DNA of 64,000 bases from Flavobacterium suncheonense GH29-5 = DSM 17707 (GCF_000430025.1 NZ_AUCZ01000004.1:1-64000); one strand, 5' to 3'. Positions 1 through 9,065 are shown, counted from the first letter of the stretch. Translations and numbers: made by a program. The notes: generated by a model from the letters alone, not told the origin.

Positions 1-792
1 GATGCGACACAAGATTTCTGTGAATCTGACAGTCCAACCGTAGCCTCATTGCAGGTTAATGAAACTGGTGTGATATGGTACGATGCACCAAGTGGAGGCA
101 ATATCCTGGCACCAACAACGGCTTTAGAAGACGGGGTTACCTATTATGCAGGAATGGTAGATAATGTGACTGGTTGTTTAAGTTCTTCATTATTAGGTGT
201 AACCGCTCATTTTAGAACAAACAACCCGGCAACAATCAATGGAGGATTGGTAACTACTTGTGTTTTAACATCGGTTACCTATACAACAGAACCTAATATG
301 GACAATTATGTTTGGAGCGTTAGTAACGGAGGTCAAATTACAGCAGGAGGAGGAGTAAATGATGATTTTGTAACTGTAAACTGGCAGCAACCTGGTGCAA
401 ATTCGGTAGGTGTCGAGTACAGTAACAGTTTAGCCTGTAATCTGGTTAGTTCGGAAACCTTGAGTTTGGTTGTAGAAATATGTGTTGAAGGAGTATCGAG
501 TGATCCGTGTCTTACTGTTTATAACGAGTTCACACCAAACGAAGATGGCTCTAACGATGTGTTTACCATTAAATGTGCAGAGTTCTATCCTAACAATAAG
601 CTTGCAATTTATAACCGTTACGGAAATCTGGTTTTCCAAACCAGAGGTTATAAAAACGACTGGAAAGGTATTTCAAATGTTAGCAACACTTTCGACGGAA
701 ATGTTTTAGCAACTGGAACATACTATTATACTTTCGAGACAGGAGAAACAGAAAACGTAACGAAATCAGGATGGTTATTCATAATGCGATAG
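1..792 (+). CDS. T9SS type B sorting domain protein (3' end)
   Basis: The frame is open from the first base, so this is the C-terminal part (263 residues) of a longer secreted or cell-surface protein. The visible portion has an Ig-like region with scattered cysteines, then the gliding-motility-associated C-terminal domain from about residue 170: a NEFTPNEDGSNDVF motif, a YPNN..IYNRYGN core and a closing GTYYY...GWLFI pattern ending in MR. In Bacteroidota this domain is the type B signal that directs cargo through the type IX secretion system and is usually removed at the surface. The next two genes on the same strand, PorP/SprF and an OmpA-family protein, are the usual partners of type B cargo, so the three probably form one unit. 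The function of the missing N-terminal part cannot be seen. Confidence 0.9.
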   Translation, partial: DATQDFCESDSPTVASLQVNETGVIWYDAPSGGNILAPTTALEDGVTYYAGMVDNVTGCLSSSLLGVTAHFRTNNPATINGGLVTTCVLTSVTYTTEPNMDNYVWSVSNGGQITAGGGVNDDFVTVNWQQPGANSVGVEYSNSLACNLVSSETLSLVVEICVEGVSSDPCLTVYNEFTPNEDGSNDVFTIKCAEFYPNNKLAIYNRYGNLVFQTRGYKNDWKGISNVSNTFDGNVLATGTYYYTFETGETENVTKSGWLFIMR

Positions 793-834
793 GTGTCTTA
801 CCTATCGCATTCTAATCCTTTAAAATAAAAATTT

Positions 835-1773
835 ATGAAAGCGAAGATAAATACCACATTATCAAAGTTAATCATCGGATTAGCTTTGGTTTTCCTCCCT
901 AAACAAATAACAGCACAACAAAGTCCGGAGTATACTCAGTATATGTACAATACGATGATGGTTAACCCTGGTTATACAGGTTCAACAGGAGCCTTAGAAG
1001 CGAATTTACTCTTGCGGAAACAATGGGTCGGCTTAGACGGAGCACCACAAACCGGTACCCTGGGAGTTCATTCACCGGTAGGAAGTAAAAAAGTGAGTTT
1101 AGGCTTAAATGTTATCAGCGACAAATTGGGACCTTCAAATGAAAACACCTTAGCCGGAAATGTTTCTTATACACTAGATCTTGGCGTTCAAACTAAATTG
1201 GCTTTTGGTCTGAAGGCAGGAATAAGAGTGTTAAATATTGATTGGTCCAAAGGAAGGTTTTACGATAGTAATGATGTATTGCTGAACAGTAATATAAACA
1301 ATAAAATGATGGGACTAATGGGTTCCGGAGTTTATCTGTATTCCGAAAAATGGTATGCAGGAGTTTCGGTTCCAAACTTTCTCCGATACGATTATTACGA
1401 TGATATTCAGGAATCGGTTGTGTCTGATAAACTGCATTACTATTTTATTGGAGGCTATGTGTTTGATTTGTCAGAGTCCATTAAATTCAAACCTTCTGTT
1501 TTGGTAAAAGCTGTAGGAGGCGCACCATTGTCAACAGATATTTCGGCTAATTTTCTGCTTCAGGAAAAAGTGACATTAGGGGCTTCTTACCGTTGGGACG
1601 ATTCAGTTAGTGCTCTGGCAGGAGTTCAGTTTCTCAAAGATTTCTTCTTGGGTTATTCCTTCGATTATACCGTAACCGAATTAAACAAATATAACGACGG
1701 AACACACGAGATAATCCTTCGTTACCAACTACCTCAAAAAACTTCAACCATTAAGTCGCCACGTTTCTTTTAA
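835..1773 (+). CDS. PorP/SprF family T9SS outer-membrane protein
   Basis: A 312-residue protein with a signal peptide (cut near ITAQ/QSPEY) followed by a beta-barrel-like body. The opening QYMYN..MVNPGYTGS and the RKQWVGLDGAPQT segment are hallmarks of the PorP/SprF family. These proteins sit in the outer membrane, and SprF of F. johnsoniae is needed for secretion of SprB, a type B cargo protein. Genomes carry many paralogues, each usually next to its own type B cargo, as here (42 bp after the cargo gene). It probably anchors or helps export the upstream protein. The start ATG is followed directly by a typical lysine-rich signal peptide. Family assignment is firm; the specific partner is inferred from position. 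Confidence 0.93.
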   Translation: MKAKINTTLSKLIIGLALVFLPKQITAQQSPEYTQYMYNTMMVNPGYTGSTGALEANLLLRKQWVGLDGAPQTGTLGVHSPVGSKKVSLGLNVISDKLGPSNENTLAGNVSYTLDLGVQTKLAFGLKAGIRVLNIDWSKGRFYDSNDVLLNSNINNKMMGLMGSGVYLYSEKWYAGVSVPNFLRYDYYDDIQESVVSDKLHYYFIGGYVFDLSESIKFKPSVLVKAVGGAPLSTDISANFLLQEKVTLGASYRWDDSVSALAGVQFLKDFFLGYSFDYTVTELNKYNDGTHEIILRYQLPQKTSTIKSPRFF

Positions 1774-1778
1774 TACTA

Positions 1779-3713
1779 ATGCATATGAGAAAAATATATA
1801 TACTAGGGATACTGTTGTGTACAAGTACCTTATTTGGCCAGTTAAAGTTAAAAAATGCAGAAAAAATGTTCAATCAGATGTCTTATGTAGAAGCGTCAAA
1901 ATTATATGAAGAATATCTGGAAAGCGAATCCAATCCTTCACTCAAGACAATTACCAACATAGCGGACACATACTACCATCTTAACGATATGCGAAAAGCG
2001 CTTACGTGGTATCAAAAGTTGTACGACATGCAGAGGCAAAGCCTTTCCGATACTTATATGTTGCGTTATACTCAGGCCTTAAGAAGTGTAAGAGATTATG
2101 ATAAAGCCAATCAGATAACGAAAGAATACCTTAAGAACAAAGGAGATAACGAACAAATTAAACATTTTGCTTCCAATCAGAAATATTTGGATAGTTTGTC
2201 TAAAAGGTCGCCTTTGTACGATTTGAGAAATTTAGAAATCAACAGTCCGAATTCAGATTTTGGAGCGGCTTTTTTTGGAAATCAACTGGTGTACTCTTCG
2301 AGTAAACAGGGTGCAGATAGCGACAGCAAAATTTATTCCTGGAACCAGCAGCCTTTTTTAGGTATGTATGTGACAGACAGGAATATTTCAGACGGAGCAC
2401 TAATCAACGAACAGTTATTTCTAAAAGAGATAAACTCAAGTTATCACGATGCCACAATAACCTTTGCGCCAGATTTAAAAACGTTTTACTACACAACGAA
2501 TACATTAAAAGGCAACAGGTTGAAAAACGACAAGAAAGGAACCAACAACTTTCAAATCATTAAAGCATGGATAGAAGGCGATAAAGTGGTTAAAACCGAG
2601 AAAATGTTTTTCAATAGTTTAGATTATAGCGTGGGGCATCCGTGCTTAAGTCCGGACGGTAAATGGTTGTTTTTTGTGTCGGATATGCCCGGTGGGTACG
2701 GAGAAACCGATATTTATGTAGCAGAGGTGTTTCCCGACGGAAAAATTAACACCCCGGTTAATGTTGGTCCTACAATCAATACCATCGGACGTGAAATGTT
2801 TCCTTTTTACAGTAACGGTGTATTGTATTTTTCTTCCGATGGGCATTATGGTTTTGGCGGGTTGGATATACTGGAAAGTAAACACGACGGTAAAAATTTC
2901 TCCGAGCCTAAGAATTTGGGCGAGCCGGCAAACAGCAATAAAGACGATTTTGCCTTCATTATTGATTCGGAATCAAAATTCGGCTACCTGTCTTCAAACC
3001 GCGATACCGGTAAAGGAGACGACGATATTTACTATTTTACCAAGAAAAAACCGGAATGTTTTCAAATTGTACAAGGGAAGGTTATTAGCGTAAAAGAAAA
3101 AGAAGGACTATCCGGAGCAACAATAAAAGTTTTTGATGCTTTTGGCGACCTTAAAAACGAGATACCAACCAGACCAGACGGCACATTCGAATTCCAATTG
3201 CCATGTGACCATACCTATAAAATAAACGCGTCTAAACCAGAGTACAGCACACAGGAGAAAGAGTTAACCACTTTAGGAAAAGACGGAGATATCCATAAAG
3301 TAGATTTCGAACTTAGCAAGCTGGAAGATTTTGTAGTGAAAGACAACGGCAACGAAAAAATAGACATTAACCCGATTTTCTTCAACTACGATAAATGGGA
3401 TATAACACCACAGGCAGCTGCAGAATTGGATAAGGTTGTGTATGTGTTGCAGAACTTTCCAAAAGTAAAAATCCGTATCGAATCGCATACAGATTCCAGA
3501 GGGAAAGATTTATACAACTTGAAATTGTCCGATAACAGAGCCAAATCAACCCAGACCTATATTTTGTCTAAAGGTATTTCTTCCGATCGCATAGAAAGTG
3601 CGGTAGGATTTGGTGAGACCAGATTGAAAAACAGATGTAGTAATGGTGTAAAATGTTCAGAAGAAGAACATTATGTAAACCGAAGATCAGATTTTATTAT
3701 TGTAGAGAAATGA
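1779..3713 (+). CDS. OmpA-family protein with TPR, PD40 and CarboxypepD_reg regions
   Basis: A 644-residue exported protein. The order seen is: signal peptide (ending near TLFGQ), a helical TPR-like region (about 20-130), WD40-like PD40 beta-propeller repeats (about 200-410, for example SPDGKWLFFVSD and LYFSSDG), a carboxypeptidase-regulatory-like fold (about 420-505, with RPDGTFEF), and a C-terminal OmpA peptidoglycan-binding domain (about 530-640, with IESHTDSRG and NRAKS). It begins 5 bp after the PorP/SprF gene and closes the type B cargo trio. The OmpA domain should bind the cell wall in the periplasm and hold the partner complex. An alternative ATG two codons further on (1785) would give an equally good signal peptide. 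A strong terminator follows at 3760. Confidence 0.92.
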   Translation: MHMRKIYILGILLCTSTLFGQLKLKNAEKMFNQMSYVEASKLYEEYLESESNPSLKTITNIADTYYHLNDMRKALTWYQKLYDMQRQSLSDTYMLRYTQALRSVRDYDKANQITKEYLKNKGDNEQIKHFASNQKYLDSLSKRSPLYDLRNLEINSPNSDFGAAFFGNQLVYSSSKQGADSDSKIYSWNQQPFLGMYVTDRNISDGALINEQLFLKEINSSYHDATITFAPDLKTFYYTTNTLKGNRLKNDKKGTNNFQIIKAWIEGDKVVKTEKMFFNSLDYSVGHPCLSPDGKWLFFVSDMPGGYGETDIYVAEVFPDGKINTPVNVGPTINTIGREMFPFYSNGVLYFSSDGHYGFGGLDILESKHDGKNFSEPKNLGEPANSNKDDFAFIIDSESKFGYLSSNRDTGKGDDDIYYFTKKKPECFQIVQGKVISVKEKEGLSGATIKVFDAFGDLKNEIPTRPDGTFEFQLPCDHTYKINASKPEYSTQEKELTTLGKDGDIHKVDFELSKLEDFVVKDNGNEKIDINPIFFNYDKWDITPQAAAELDKVVYVLQNFPKVKIRIESHTDSRGKDLYNLKLSDNRAKSTQTYILSKGISSDRIESAVGFGETRLKNRCSNGVKCSEEEHYVNRRSDFIIVEK

Positions 3714-3759
3714 AATAGAAATTCATTATAAAACAATTAGGTATTAATTTTTAAAGCAT

Positions 3760-3789
3760 AAAAGAGCTGAGATTTATTTCAGCTCTTTT
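3760..3789 (+). terminator. Rho-independent terminator after the OmpA gene
   Basis: The arms AAAAGAGCTGA (3760-3770) and TCAGCTCTTTT (3779-3789) pair perfectly over 11 bp around an 8-nt loop, with a T-rich tail. It ends the three-gene T9SS unit. Confidence 0.85.
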
Positions 3790-3808
3790 ACTTATTTTCC
3801 TTTTATAG

Positions 3809-3922
3809 ATGAATGATTTTTTTAATTCCAGAATTTTAGAATTTTTAAAAGCTAACTGCATTATCCTTGCAGCCATTTTAATTGTATTATTTACAATAAA
3901 TACCGCAAAAAAGCGGCGATAA
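3809..3922 (+). CDS. Possible 37-residue membrane micropeptide
   Basis: A short open frame directly after the terminator encodes 37 residues: a polar start (MNDFFNSR), one hydrophobic stretch (about residues 15-31, ANCIILAAILIVLFTI) and a basic tail (KKRR). That is the layout of a single-span membrane peptide with a positive cytoplasmic end. I see no clear ribosome-binding site or promoter, and no family I recognise. It may be a chance reading frame in AT-rich DNA. Confidence 0.3.
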   Translation: MNDFFNSRILEFLKANCIILAAILIVLFTINTAKKRR

Positions 3923-3955
3923 AAAGCAATATTAAAATATATAGTTGAGTACTAA

Positions 3956-5209
3956 TTACTGAAATCTAAACGCTTTTTCCATCAATTCCTGTTCATTTCT
4001 TGAAATTCCAATATCCTTTGCTAAGGTCTTCCAATGTGCTGTAGCTTCAAGAACTTCTTGTATAATGGTCTCCATTTGTAAGTTATTTAAACGGAAATAT
4101 TCACCAACACTTTTTGCTAATTCAAAATCAAGAGCATTATTATCTAGATCAATGTTCAGTGCTAAACCTTCTTTATCGATAGATGGATTAAGGTCGTAAG
4201 CCGGTGAAAGTATCCAGCCGTCTTTTGTTAGGATAAAACCGTGGTTTCTTAAATGGTCGTCGGTGTTGGAAATAGCAATATTGAAGATTATCCTGCGCCA
4301 TAGCTGGTGCAAATTTGCCTCAATGTTAGTTCCATAAGTACTAATAAATTCTGCTATATCCAAGTAGCTTGCCTGATGATCGCGTATTGTGTCTTCGTTG
4401 TTCCCTGTCATGGTCATGGCTGAAGCAAAGTGTATCCTCCCTCCATTTTCGCGGTCGAAGCGTTTTGTGAAAAAGGTATTATGGTTGCCCAATATTCTGT
4501 CTATGCGACATGGTGCCATTTCAATTCCTGCTTTTATGGCTAGTTGATAAGCCAGAAATTCCCAGGCGGCTTTATCGATAGTATCAGTTTTGGAGGGGAA
4601 TTTTGCTATCCAAAGGTTTTTATCGGCATCTAAGATGTTTGCTTTTGGTCTTGCGCCTCCCAATGATGAACCGGGGGCTATAAGTACCGTTAACCATCTG
4701 TTTATGTCCTCATTTTCTATATCATTTTCAAAAATATAGGCAGCGTTTTGAAGTTCGCGAATAGACGACCAGGGTGGGGTTGAAGTTGTTTTATTATTGT
4801 CTAAAAAATCTCCATTTGGGTCTGTTTTAAAGCGTAATGCACCCATACGACTTTCGTCATATACCCCTAAAAGAAAATCGATGTCGTAAAGTGTAGGTGC
4901 TTTTGTTTTATTCACTTTTGCCCACTGTGCGGCTCTGCGTTTCATTAGTGTTCGTCCCCAAGTGTCTGGCATGCTGTCTAGGAAAATGCCAAAATTTTCT
5001 TTTTGGTTTGGGTATTGTGGGCCATTATATAAATGAATGTCTGGGTCGAGCATGAATTTTTGTTCCGATTTGAGCCAATCGTTATCATATTCGAAACTGA
5101 ATGCTTTTTTTCCTTTGGCTTGTTGTGCTGAAAGGATACCAATGATTTTAGGTTCCTGCATACCTAGCCAATGTGCGTAAACGTATATGTCTGTTTTGTT
5201 TATGGACAT
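3956..5209 (-). CDS. HipA-like serine/threonine kinase toxin
   Basis: A 417-residue protein of the HipA family, close to the usual length of about 440. Characteristic HipA features are present: the Ser-containing loop SSLGGARPKA (181-190; Ser182 would be the regulatory autophosphorylation site), a lysine in IAKFP (about 203), the catalytic loop NTDDHLRNHGF (315-325) and a metal-binding Asp in AYDLNP (Asp339). HipA kinases phosphorylate a translation component (glutamyl-tRNA synthetase in E. coli), causing growth arrest and persistence. The gene lies 50 bp downstream of a HipB-like XRE regulator on the same strand, the normal antitoxin-toxin order. All catalytic elements look intact, so the kinase is probably active; its target here is unknown. 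Confidence 0.92.
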   Translation of the reverse strand: MSINKTDIYVYAHWLGMQEPKIIGILSAQQAKGKKAFSFEYDNDWLKSEQKFMLDPDIHLYNGPQYPNQKENFGIFLDSMPDTWGRTLMKRRAAQWAKVNKTKAPTLYDIDFLLGVYDESRMGALRFKTDPNGDFLDNNKTTSTPPWSSIRELQNAAYIFENDIENEDINRWLTVLIAPGSSLGGARPKANILDADKNLWIAKFPSKTDTIDKAAWEFLAYQLAIKAGIEMAPCRIDRILGNHNTFFTKRFDRENGGRIHFASAMTMTGNNEDTIRDHQASYLDIAEFISTYGTNIEANLHQLWRRIIFNIAISNTDDHLRNHGFILTKDGWILSPAYDLNPSIDKEGLALNIDLDNNALDFELAKSVGEYFRLNNLQMETIIQEVLEATAHWKTLAKDIGISRNEQELMEKAFRFQ

Positions 5210-5259
5210 TTCAGATTTTTAATAGATTATAGTAGGTTGTGTCGTTTGTATAAATAACT

Positions 5260-5550
5260 TTATTTTAATAGTTCAAGATCCTGTAGTTTTCTTCCCAGTT
5301 CATCATCTGCAGCAAGTTTTAGGAAATCGTCCTGAAGACCTAATACTCTTAAAACATTAAAATAAGCACCAATAGCAACACTAGGATTACCTTTTTCTAT
5401 TTGATATAAAGTTGTTCTAACAATATCAGCTCTTTCTGCTACCTGAACAGCAGTAAGTTTCCTTCTTTTTCTGGCTAACTTTATATTTTCTCCCATCTGT
5501 TCTAACGTCTTTAGATGCTTAGGAAAAATGGTTTGTTTTTTTTTTCTCAT
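5260..5550 (-). CDS. HipB-like XRE antitoxin
   Basis: A 96-residue protein with a helix-turn-helix of the XRE/Cro class: GENIKLARKRRKLTAVQVAE begins the DNA-binding fold (about 20-39), followed by IVRTTLYQIEKGNPSVAIG. It is the first gene of the operon with the HipA-like kinase. HipB proteins bind and neutralise HipA and repress their own promoter through paired palindromes. Two matching 16-bp palindromes lie just upstream (5561-5607), which supports this role. The very basic N-terminus (MRKKKQ) and the ATG placed a few bases before the first operator fit the start chosen. Confidence 0.9.
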   Translation of the reverse strand: MRKKKQTIFPKHLKTLEQMGENIKLARKRRKLTAVQVAERADIVRTTLYQIEKGNPSVAIGAYFNVLRVLGLQDDFLKLAADDELGRKLQDLELLK

Positions 5551-5560
5551 TTTTATGAAT

Positions 5561-5607
5561 GTTCATTAATATGAACAAATATAGTGTTTATGTTCATAAT
5601 AATAAAC
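5561..5607 (-). promoter_or_regulatory. hipBA promoter with two palindromic operators
   Basis: The palindrome GTTCATTAATATGAAC (5561-5576) has 6-bp arms with 4 nt between them. A second copy, GTTCATAATAATAAAC (5592-5607), keeps the arms with one mismatch. Their starts are 31 bp apart, about three helical turns. A TATATTTG element (complement of 5576-5583), matching the TAnnTTTG -7 consensus of Bacteroidota, lies between and against them. HipB bound here would cover the core promoter. The remaining gap to 5851 shows nothing I can name. Confidence 0.7.
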
Positions 5608-5851
5608 ATTTTTGTTGTTTTTATTCTCCTGTAGTTTATTGGCAATGTATCAAACTTAGTGATACAACAATTATCAATACCTAGCAATTTAATAATCAGT
5701 AATTACTAAAAGGATAAACCTGAAAATAGCAAATACCAATCTCTTTTTTTATAAGGTTCTGGTTTGTGTGATAAGGTATTTAAGTTATAAATGACGAAAA
5801 AAGATTTCTTTAAAACATTTGTTAATTATGGATTCTACCATAAACAACTAA

Positions 5852-6733
5852 TCAGTCTTGCTTTTTAGCTGCAAAATATGTTTTCATCATATAAGGGGTA
5901 ATAGCTTTAAGAGGTTTCTCATAAACAGGATCAAAGCCTGGTTTGTTATACAATTCAATTTCATCACCAGATTTGCAATACCATAAAATAGGTTTACCGT
6001 CTTTAAAAAAAGTAGTGGTATCGCAAGGCCATATTCTTCTGAAATCGGTTAAAGACTCGTCAAATGGAATTCTTACAAAACCTTGTGTTTCCGTAGTACA
6101 ATCCACAACTACATAATGGTCTTTTTGCCACTCCATACATTGCTTTTTAGGAAAAAAGATTTGTTTAACTGAAAAACCTAGACCTAAAACCGTAGCGAAT
6201 ACCAATAATAGAATTGTAATTTTTTTGTTGTTTCTCTTTTTGTCGGTTGTAATAGTAAGTTTTTGTGGAAAGTCTGTATAGGGTAAGTCTTTCGTATGTT
6301 TATTAGTTGTTTTAACAAATGTAGCCGTTGGATTTTTTTCAATAATATCAGTAGTAGTATCCGTATTTTCTTTTTTAGAAAATTTCAAAAAAGGTCTTGG
6401 CTGAAAATCTACCAAAATAGCAGCCATGTTTACAGTTTCAAAATCTGCGGGTTCCGTTTCTCCCTTTAAAAAGTTTTCAATAGGTCTAAACTTATCAGTT
6501 TCTTCTTTTAATTTTTTCCTGCAATCTACACTGAATTTGTATTTGAAAAACGATTCAAAAACTTTTGAATCATCAGGATTGCTATTGTCTTTAAAAAGTT
6601 CAAAACATAAGTTTCTCAATTTTGCTCTGGAAGGATTTAGAAAGACATCGGCATGAACACCATTTTTCTCAATCTCAAATTTTTCCCGTATTCCTTTTTT
6701 GTATTCCTCAGAAGTATTTTTTGTCATAATCAA
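5852..6733 (-). CDS. Conserved single-span membrane protein, unknown
   Basis: A 293-residue protein I do not recognise. Residues 1-165 are charged and lysine-rich, without a signal peptide, and should be cytoplasmic. One membrane span follows at about 172-192 (KITILLLVFATVLGLGFSV), then a roughly 95-residue outer domain with four cysteines (MEWQKDHYVVVDC, WPCDTTTFF, LWYCKSG). The topology, cytoplasmic input and periplasmic domain with paired cysteines, resembles anti-sigma or signalling proteins, but no sigma factor is adjacent. It is monocistronic, divergent from the lipoprotein-kinase unit. A second ATG two codons in (6727) is an equally possible start. Confidence 0.75.
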   Translation of the reverse strand: MIMTKNTSEEYKKGIREKFEIEKNGVHADVFLNPSRAKLRNLCFELFKDNSNPDDSKVFESFFKYKFSVDCRKKLKEETDKFRPIENFLKGETEPADFETVNMAAILVDFQPRPFLKFSKKENTDTTTDIIEKNPTATFVKTTNKHTKDLPYTDFPQKLTITTDKKRNNKKITILLLVFATVLGLGFSVKQIFFPKKQCMEWQKDHYVVVDCTTETQGFVRIPFDESLTDFRRIWPCDTTTFFKDGKPILWYCKSGDEIELYNKPGFDPVYEKPLKAITPYMMKTYFAAKKQD

Positions 6734-6829
6734 ATCGGATTTTTTAGGATTTTTCAGGAATTCTATGGACTCCTGCGGAATTGCAGGAATTTCAGGAATT
6801 CCGTATAAATACCCGAAACAAAAGGCTTT

Positions 6830-7045
6830 TACTTTGCCTCAGAATTAGTTCTTGTTCTATTTCGCGATAAGAACAAATGTACAAAACTACTTCTACAAAG
6901 TGTTGCCAAAAATCGCTTTGAATAATTGTTCGGGAAGTACGATTCTTTCACTGCGGTTTAGGCACACTACACTTCCCAACTCAAATTAGCATTGCTGTTC
7001 AAGCAAGTCCGGGATATGCCCGGAAGGCAATGCCTATGTCTAATT
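6830..7045 (+). promoter_or_regulatory. Structured leader upstream of the small lipoprotein gene
   Basis: The gap 6734-7060 has a TACTTTGC promoter-like element (6830-6837, one base short of TAnnTTTG) and then several inverted repeats: TTGTTCT (6852-6858)/AGAACAA (6870-6876), GGGAAGT (6932-6938)/ACTTCCC (6971-6977), and a nested set AATTAG (6984)/CTAATT (7040-7045), CATTGC (6990-6995)/GCAATG (7027-7032), TCCGGG (7008)/CCCGGA (7019-7024). The last set closes 15 nt before the start codon, so it could gate translation. No known riboswitch is recognised. The part from 6734 to 6829 holds three copies of CAGGAATT and nothing else clear. Confidence 0.5.
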
Positions 7046-7060
7046 TTAATACAGAAAAAA

Positions 7061-7306
7061 ATGAGAAAAATAGTTTTTTTGACTGCATTTGTAGTATTGG
7101 GTATAGCAGGTGTTTCTTGTTCATCCGATGATTACGAACAGGTAAATGTTCACGAGAAAGGATTCAGGAACAATGGTAGTACTGGTGCTGTTTTTTCAAG
7201 AGAAGGTGATACAATCAATATGATTGATACACTTCAAATTACGCCACAAGTTGGAGGGCCGGGTGATGATCCAATTATTGTTCCGCCACCACCTCCAAGA
7301 CCATAA
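7061..7306 (+). CDS. Small proline-tailed lipoprotein
   Basis: An 81-residue protein beginning MRKIVFLTAFVVLG, with a lipobox GVSC (Cys about residue 20), so it should be lipidated and leave the inner membrane facing the periplasm or be moved outward. The mature part is short and polar and ends in a run of prolines (PPPPPRP). I chose the ATG at 7061 because it starts the signal peptide; an earlier TTG at 6992 would fall inside the hairpin leader. It lies 52 bp before a TPR histidine kinase on the same strand. Short genes of this kind often precede such kinases in flavobacteria, so it may be an accessory or signal for that kinase, which is inference only. Confidence 0.75.
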   Translation: MRKIVFLTAFVVLGIAGVSCSSDDYEQVNVHEKGFRNNGSTGAVFSREGDTINMIDTLQITPQVGGPGDDPIIVPPPPPRP

Positions 7307-7358
7307 ATAAATTATTACATTTTGTTAATAATTACTAATTTCGGGGAAAGTAACAGTT

Positions 7359-9059
7359 ATGGTACGTTCCCCGTTTTTAATTTTAATTACCGGCATATTT
7401 TTTTTCTCGTGTAACGATAGTATCAAGGAAGATGCCTTGCAAGCTGTAAAAACTGAAGCTCCTTTTTTTAGAGAAAAAGCATCTCAATGTTTTAATAAAG
7501 AAGTTTATGATAGCGCCTTTTTTTATTTTAATAAATCAAAAGAATTATATGAAATAGAAAAAGATACTGCAAATATTGGGTATTGCTTGTATCAAATGGC
7601 AATGGCTCAGCAAACCTTAGGTGATTATTACGGTAGTGAGGAAACGTTAACAGAGTTATTGAAATTTAAAATTCCAGATTATATAGCACCGGCATATAAT
7701 CAATTAGGGATAATAGCAAAGGAGCAAAAAAATTATGACGATGCCTATGAATATTATGCTTCAACTTTAGAAAACGCTAAGAATAAAGTTGAAAAAATAT
7801 CACCGCTTAACAATATAGCTGTGATTTGGATTCAAAAGAATGAACCTTCCAAAGCAGTTACTATTTTGGAATCAATTTTAAAATCTGCTGTTTTTAGAGA
7901 TACTACGCTTAAAGCTAAGAAGGCAAGGGTAATGGATAATTTAGGATATGCTTACTTTAAAATAGGTCGAAATAAAGATGCCTTGGCTTTTTTAAATAAA
8001 AGTCTTGAAATCAGAAATAAAGAAAGTCTTAGTTATGATGCTATTGAAAGCTATTTGCATTTAGCCGAATTTTATCAAAAAAATAATTTGTCAAAGTCTG
8101 ATGAATATGCTCTTAGGGCATATCAGAACGCAACATACCATAAAAGTATAGACGAAAGATTAGAAGCCCTTTCTTTTTTAATGGCTAATCATATTAAACC
8201 AGGTTTAAATCAATATACGAATCAGTTTTTAAGGTTAAATGACAGTATCACCGGGGTTCGCAATAACGCTAAAAATCAATTTGCTAAGATTAAGTACGAT
8301 TTCCAAAATGAAAAAGACGAAAATCAACGGTTAAGAATTGAGCGAACAGATAATCTTTTAAAATTGGAACGTGCCAAAAGGCAAAGACTCTTGTCAATTA
8401 CAGGAGTAAGTGTGTTGGCGTTTTCAATTATTTGGATAGTACGATTTTTTAAGAAGAAAAACAGAAAAGAAAAAATTAAAGCCGTTTACGATACCGAAAC
8501 CAGAATTTCAAAACAATTACACGATGAACTCGCTAACGATGTTTTTCAAACCATTTCATACGTGCAGATTCAGGAACTTCCAAATTCTGAAAAAAAGGAA
8601 ACCCTTTTAAACAGTTTGGATAAGATATATAAAAAAGCAAGAAATATTTCGAGAGCAATTACAGATATAGATACAGGCAATCAATACCAATTCCATTTAA
8701 AACAAATGCTTTCGGAATACGCCAACGAAGAAATAAAAGTGATTATAAAAGACAATCATGATATTAATTGGGATAAAGTAAATCCGGAAAACAAAGTAAC
8801 AATCTACAGAGTTTTGCAGGAATTAATGGTTAACATGCGAAAACACAGCCAGGCTAACATTGTTGTGGTCGGATTTGAAGATATTGGAAAGAGTATTCAA
8901 ATTAGTTATTCAGACAACGGTATTGGAATGCAGGAAGAATTAAAATTAAAGAACGGACTTAAAAATGCGGAAAACCGTATTCTTTCGATAAAAGGAACTC
9001 TTACTTTTGAAACAGATTCCGGAAAAGGATTCCGATTAAATTTTTCAATACCCAAATAA
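7359..9059 (+). CDS. TPR-containing sensor histidine kinase
   Basis: A 566-residue sensor kinase. It begins with a lipoprotein-type signal (FFFSC, Cys18) and about 280 residues of tetratricopeptide repeats on the periplasmic side, then a coiled segment, one membrane span (about 345-365) and a cytoplasmic kinase. The phosphoacceptor is His388 in KQLHDELAND, the HPK7-type box of NarX/DegS-like kinases. The ATP-binding domain carries the N-box ELMVNMRKHS and the G1 motif DNGIGM. Such kinases sense a periplasmic or surface signal and pass phosphate to a LuxR-type regulator; that regulator follows 6 bp downstream. The lipobox together with a transmembrane span is common in this Bacteroidota family. 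Confidence 0.92.
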   Translation: MVRSPFLILITGIFFFSCNDSIKEDALQAVKTEAPFFREKASQCFNKEVYDSAFFYFNKSKELYEIEKDTANIGYCLYQMAMAQQTLGDYYGSEETLTELLKFKIPDYIAPAYNQLGIIAKEQKNYDDAYEYYASTLENAKNKVEKISPLNNIAVIWIQKNEPSKAVTILESILKSAVFRDTTLKAKKARVMDNLGYAYFKIGRNKDALAFLNKSLEIRNKESLSYDAIESYLHLAEFYQKNNLSKSDEYALRAYQNATYHKSIDERLEALSFLMANHIKPGLNQYTNQFLRLNDSITGVRNNAKNQFAKIKYDFQNEKDENQRLRIERTDNLLKLERAKRQRLLSITGVSVLAFSIIWIVRFFKKKNRKEKIKAVYDTETRISKQLHDELANDVFQTISYVQIQELPNSEKKETLLNSLDKIYKKARNISRAITDIDTGNQYQFHLKQMLSEYANEEIKVIIKDNHDINWDKVNPENKVTIYRVLQELMVNMRKHSQANIVVVGFEDIGKSIQISYSDNGIGMQEELKLKNGLKNAENRILSIKGTLTFETDSGKGFRLNFSIPK

Positions 9060-9065
9060 TAGTTT

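Noticed and set aside
5791-5868. 25-codon frame in the gap after hipB
   Set aside because: Too short, overlaps the end of the next gene and has no promoter, hydrophobic segment or terminator.
6992-7060. Upstream TTG start for the small lipoprotein
   Set aside because: It would place 23 extra residues before the signal peptide and lies inside the hairpin leader.
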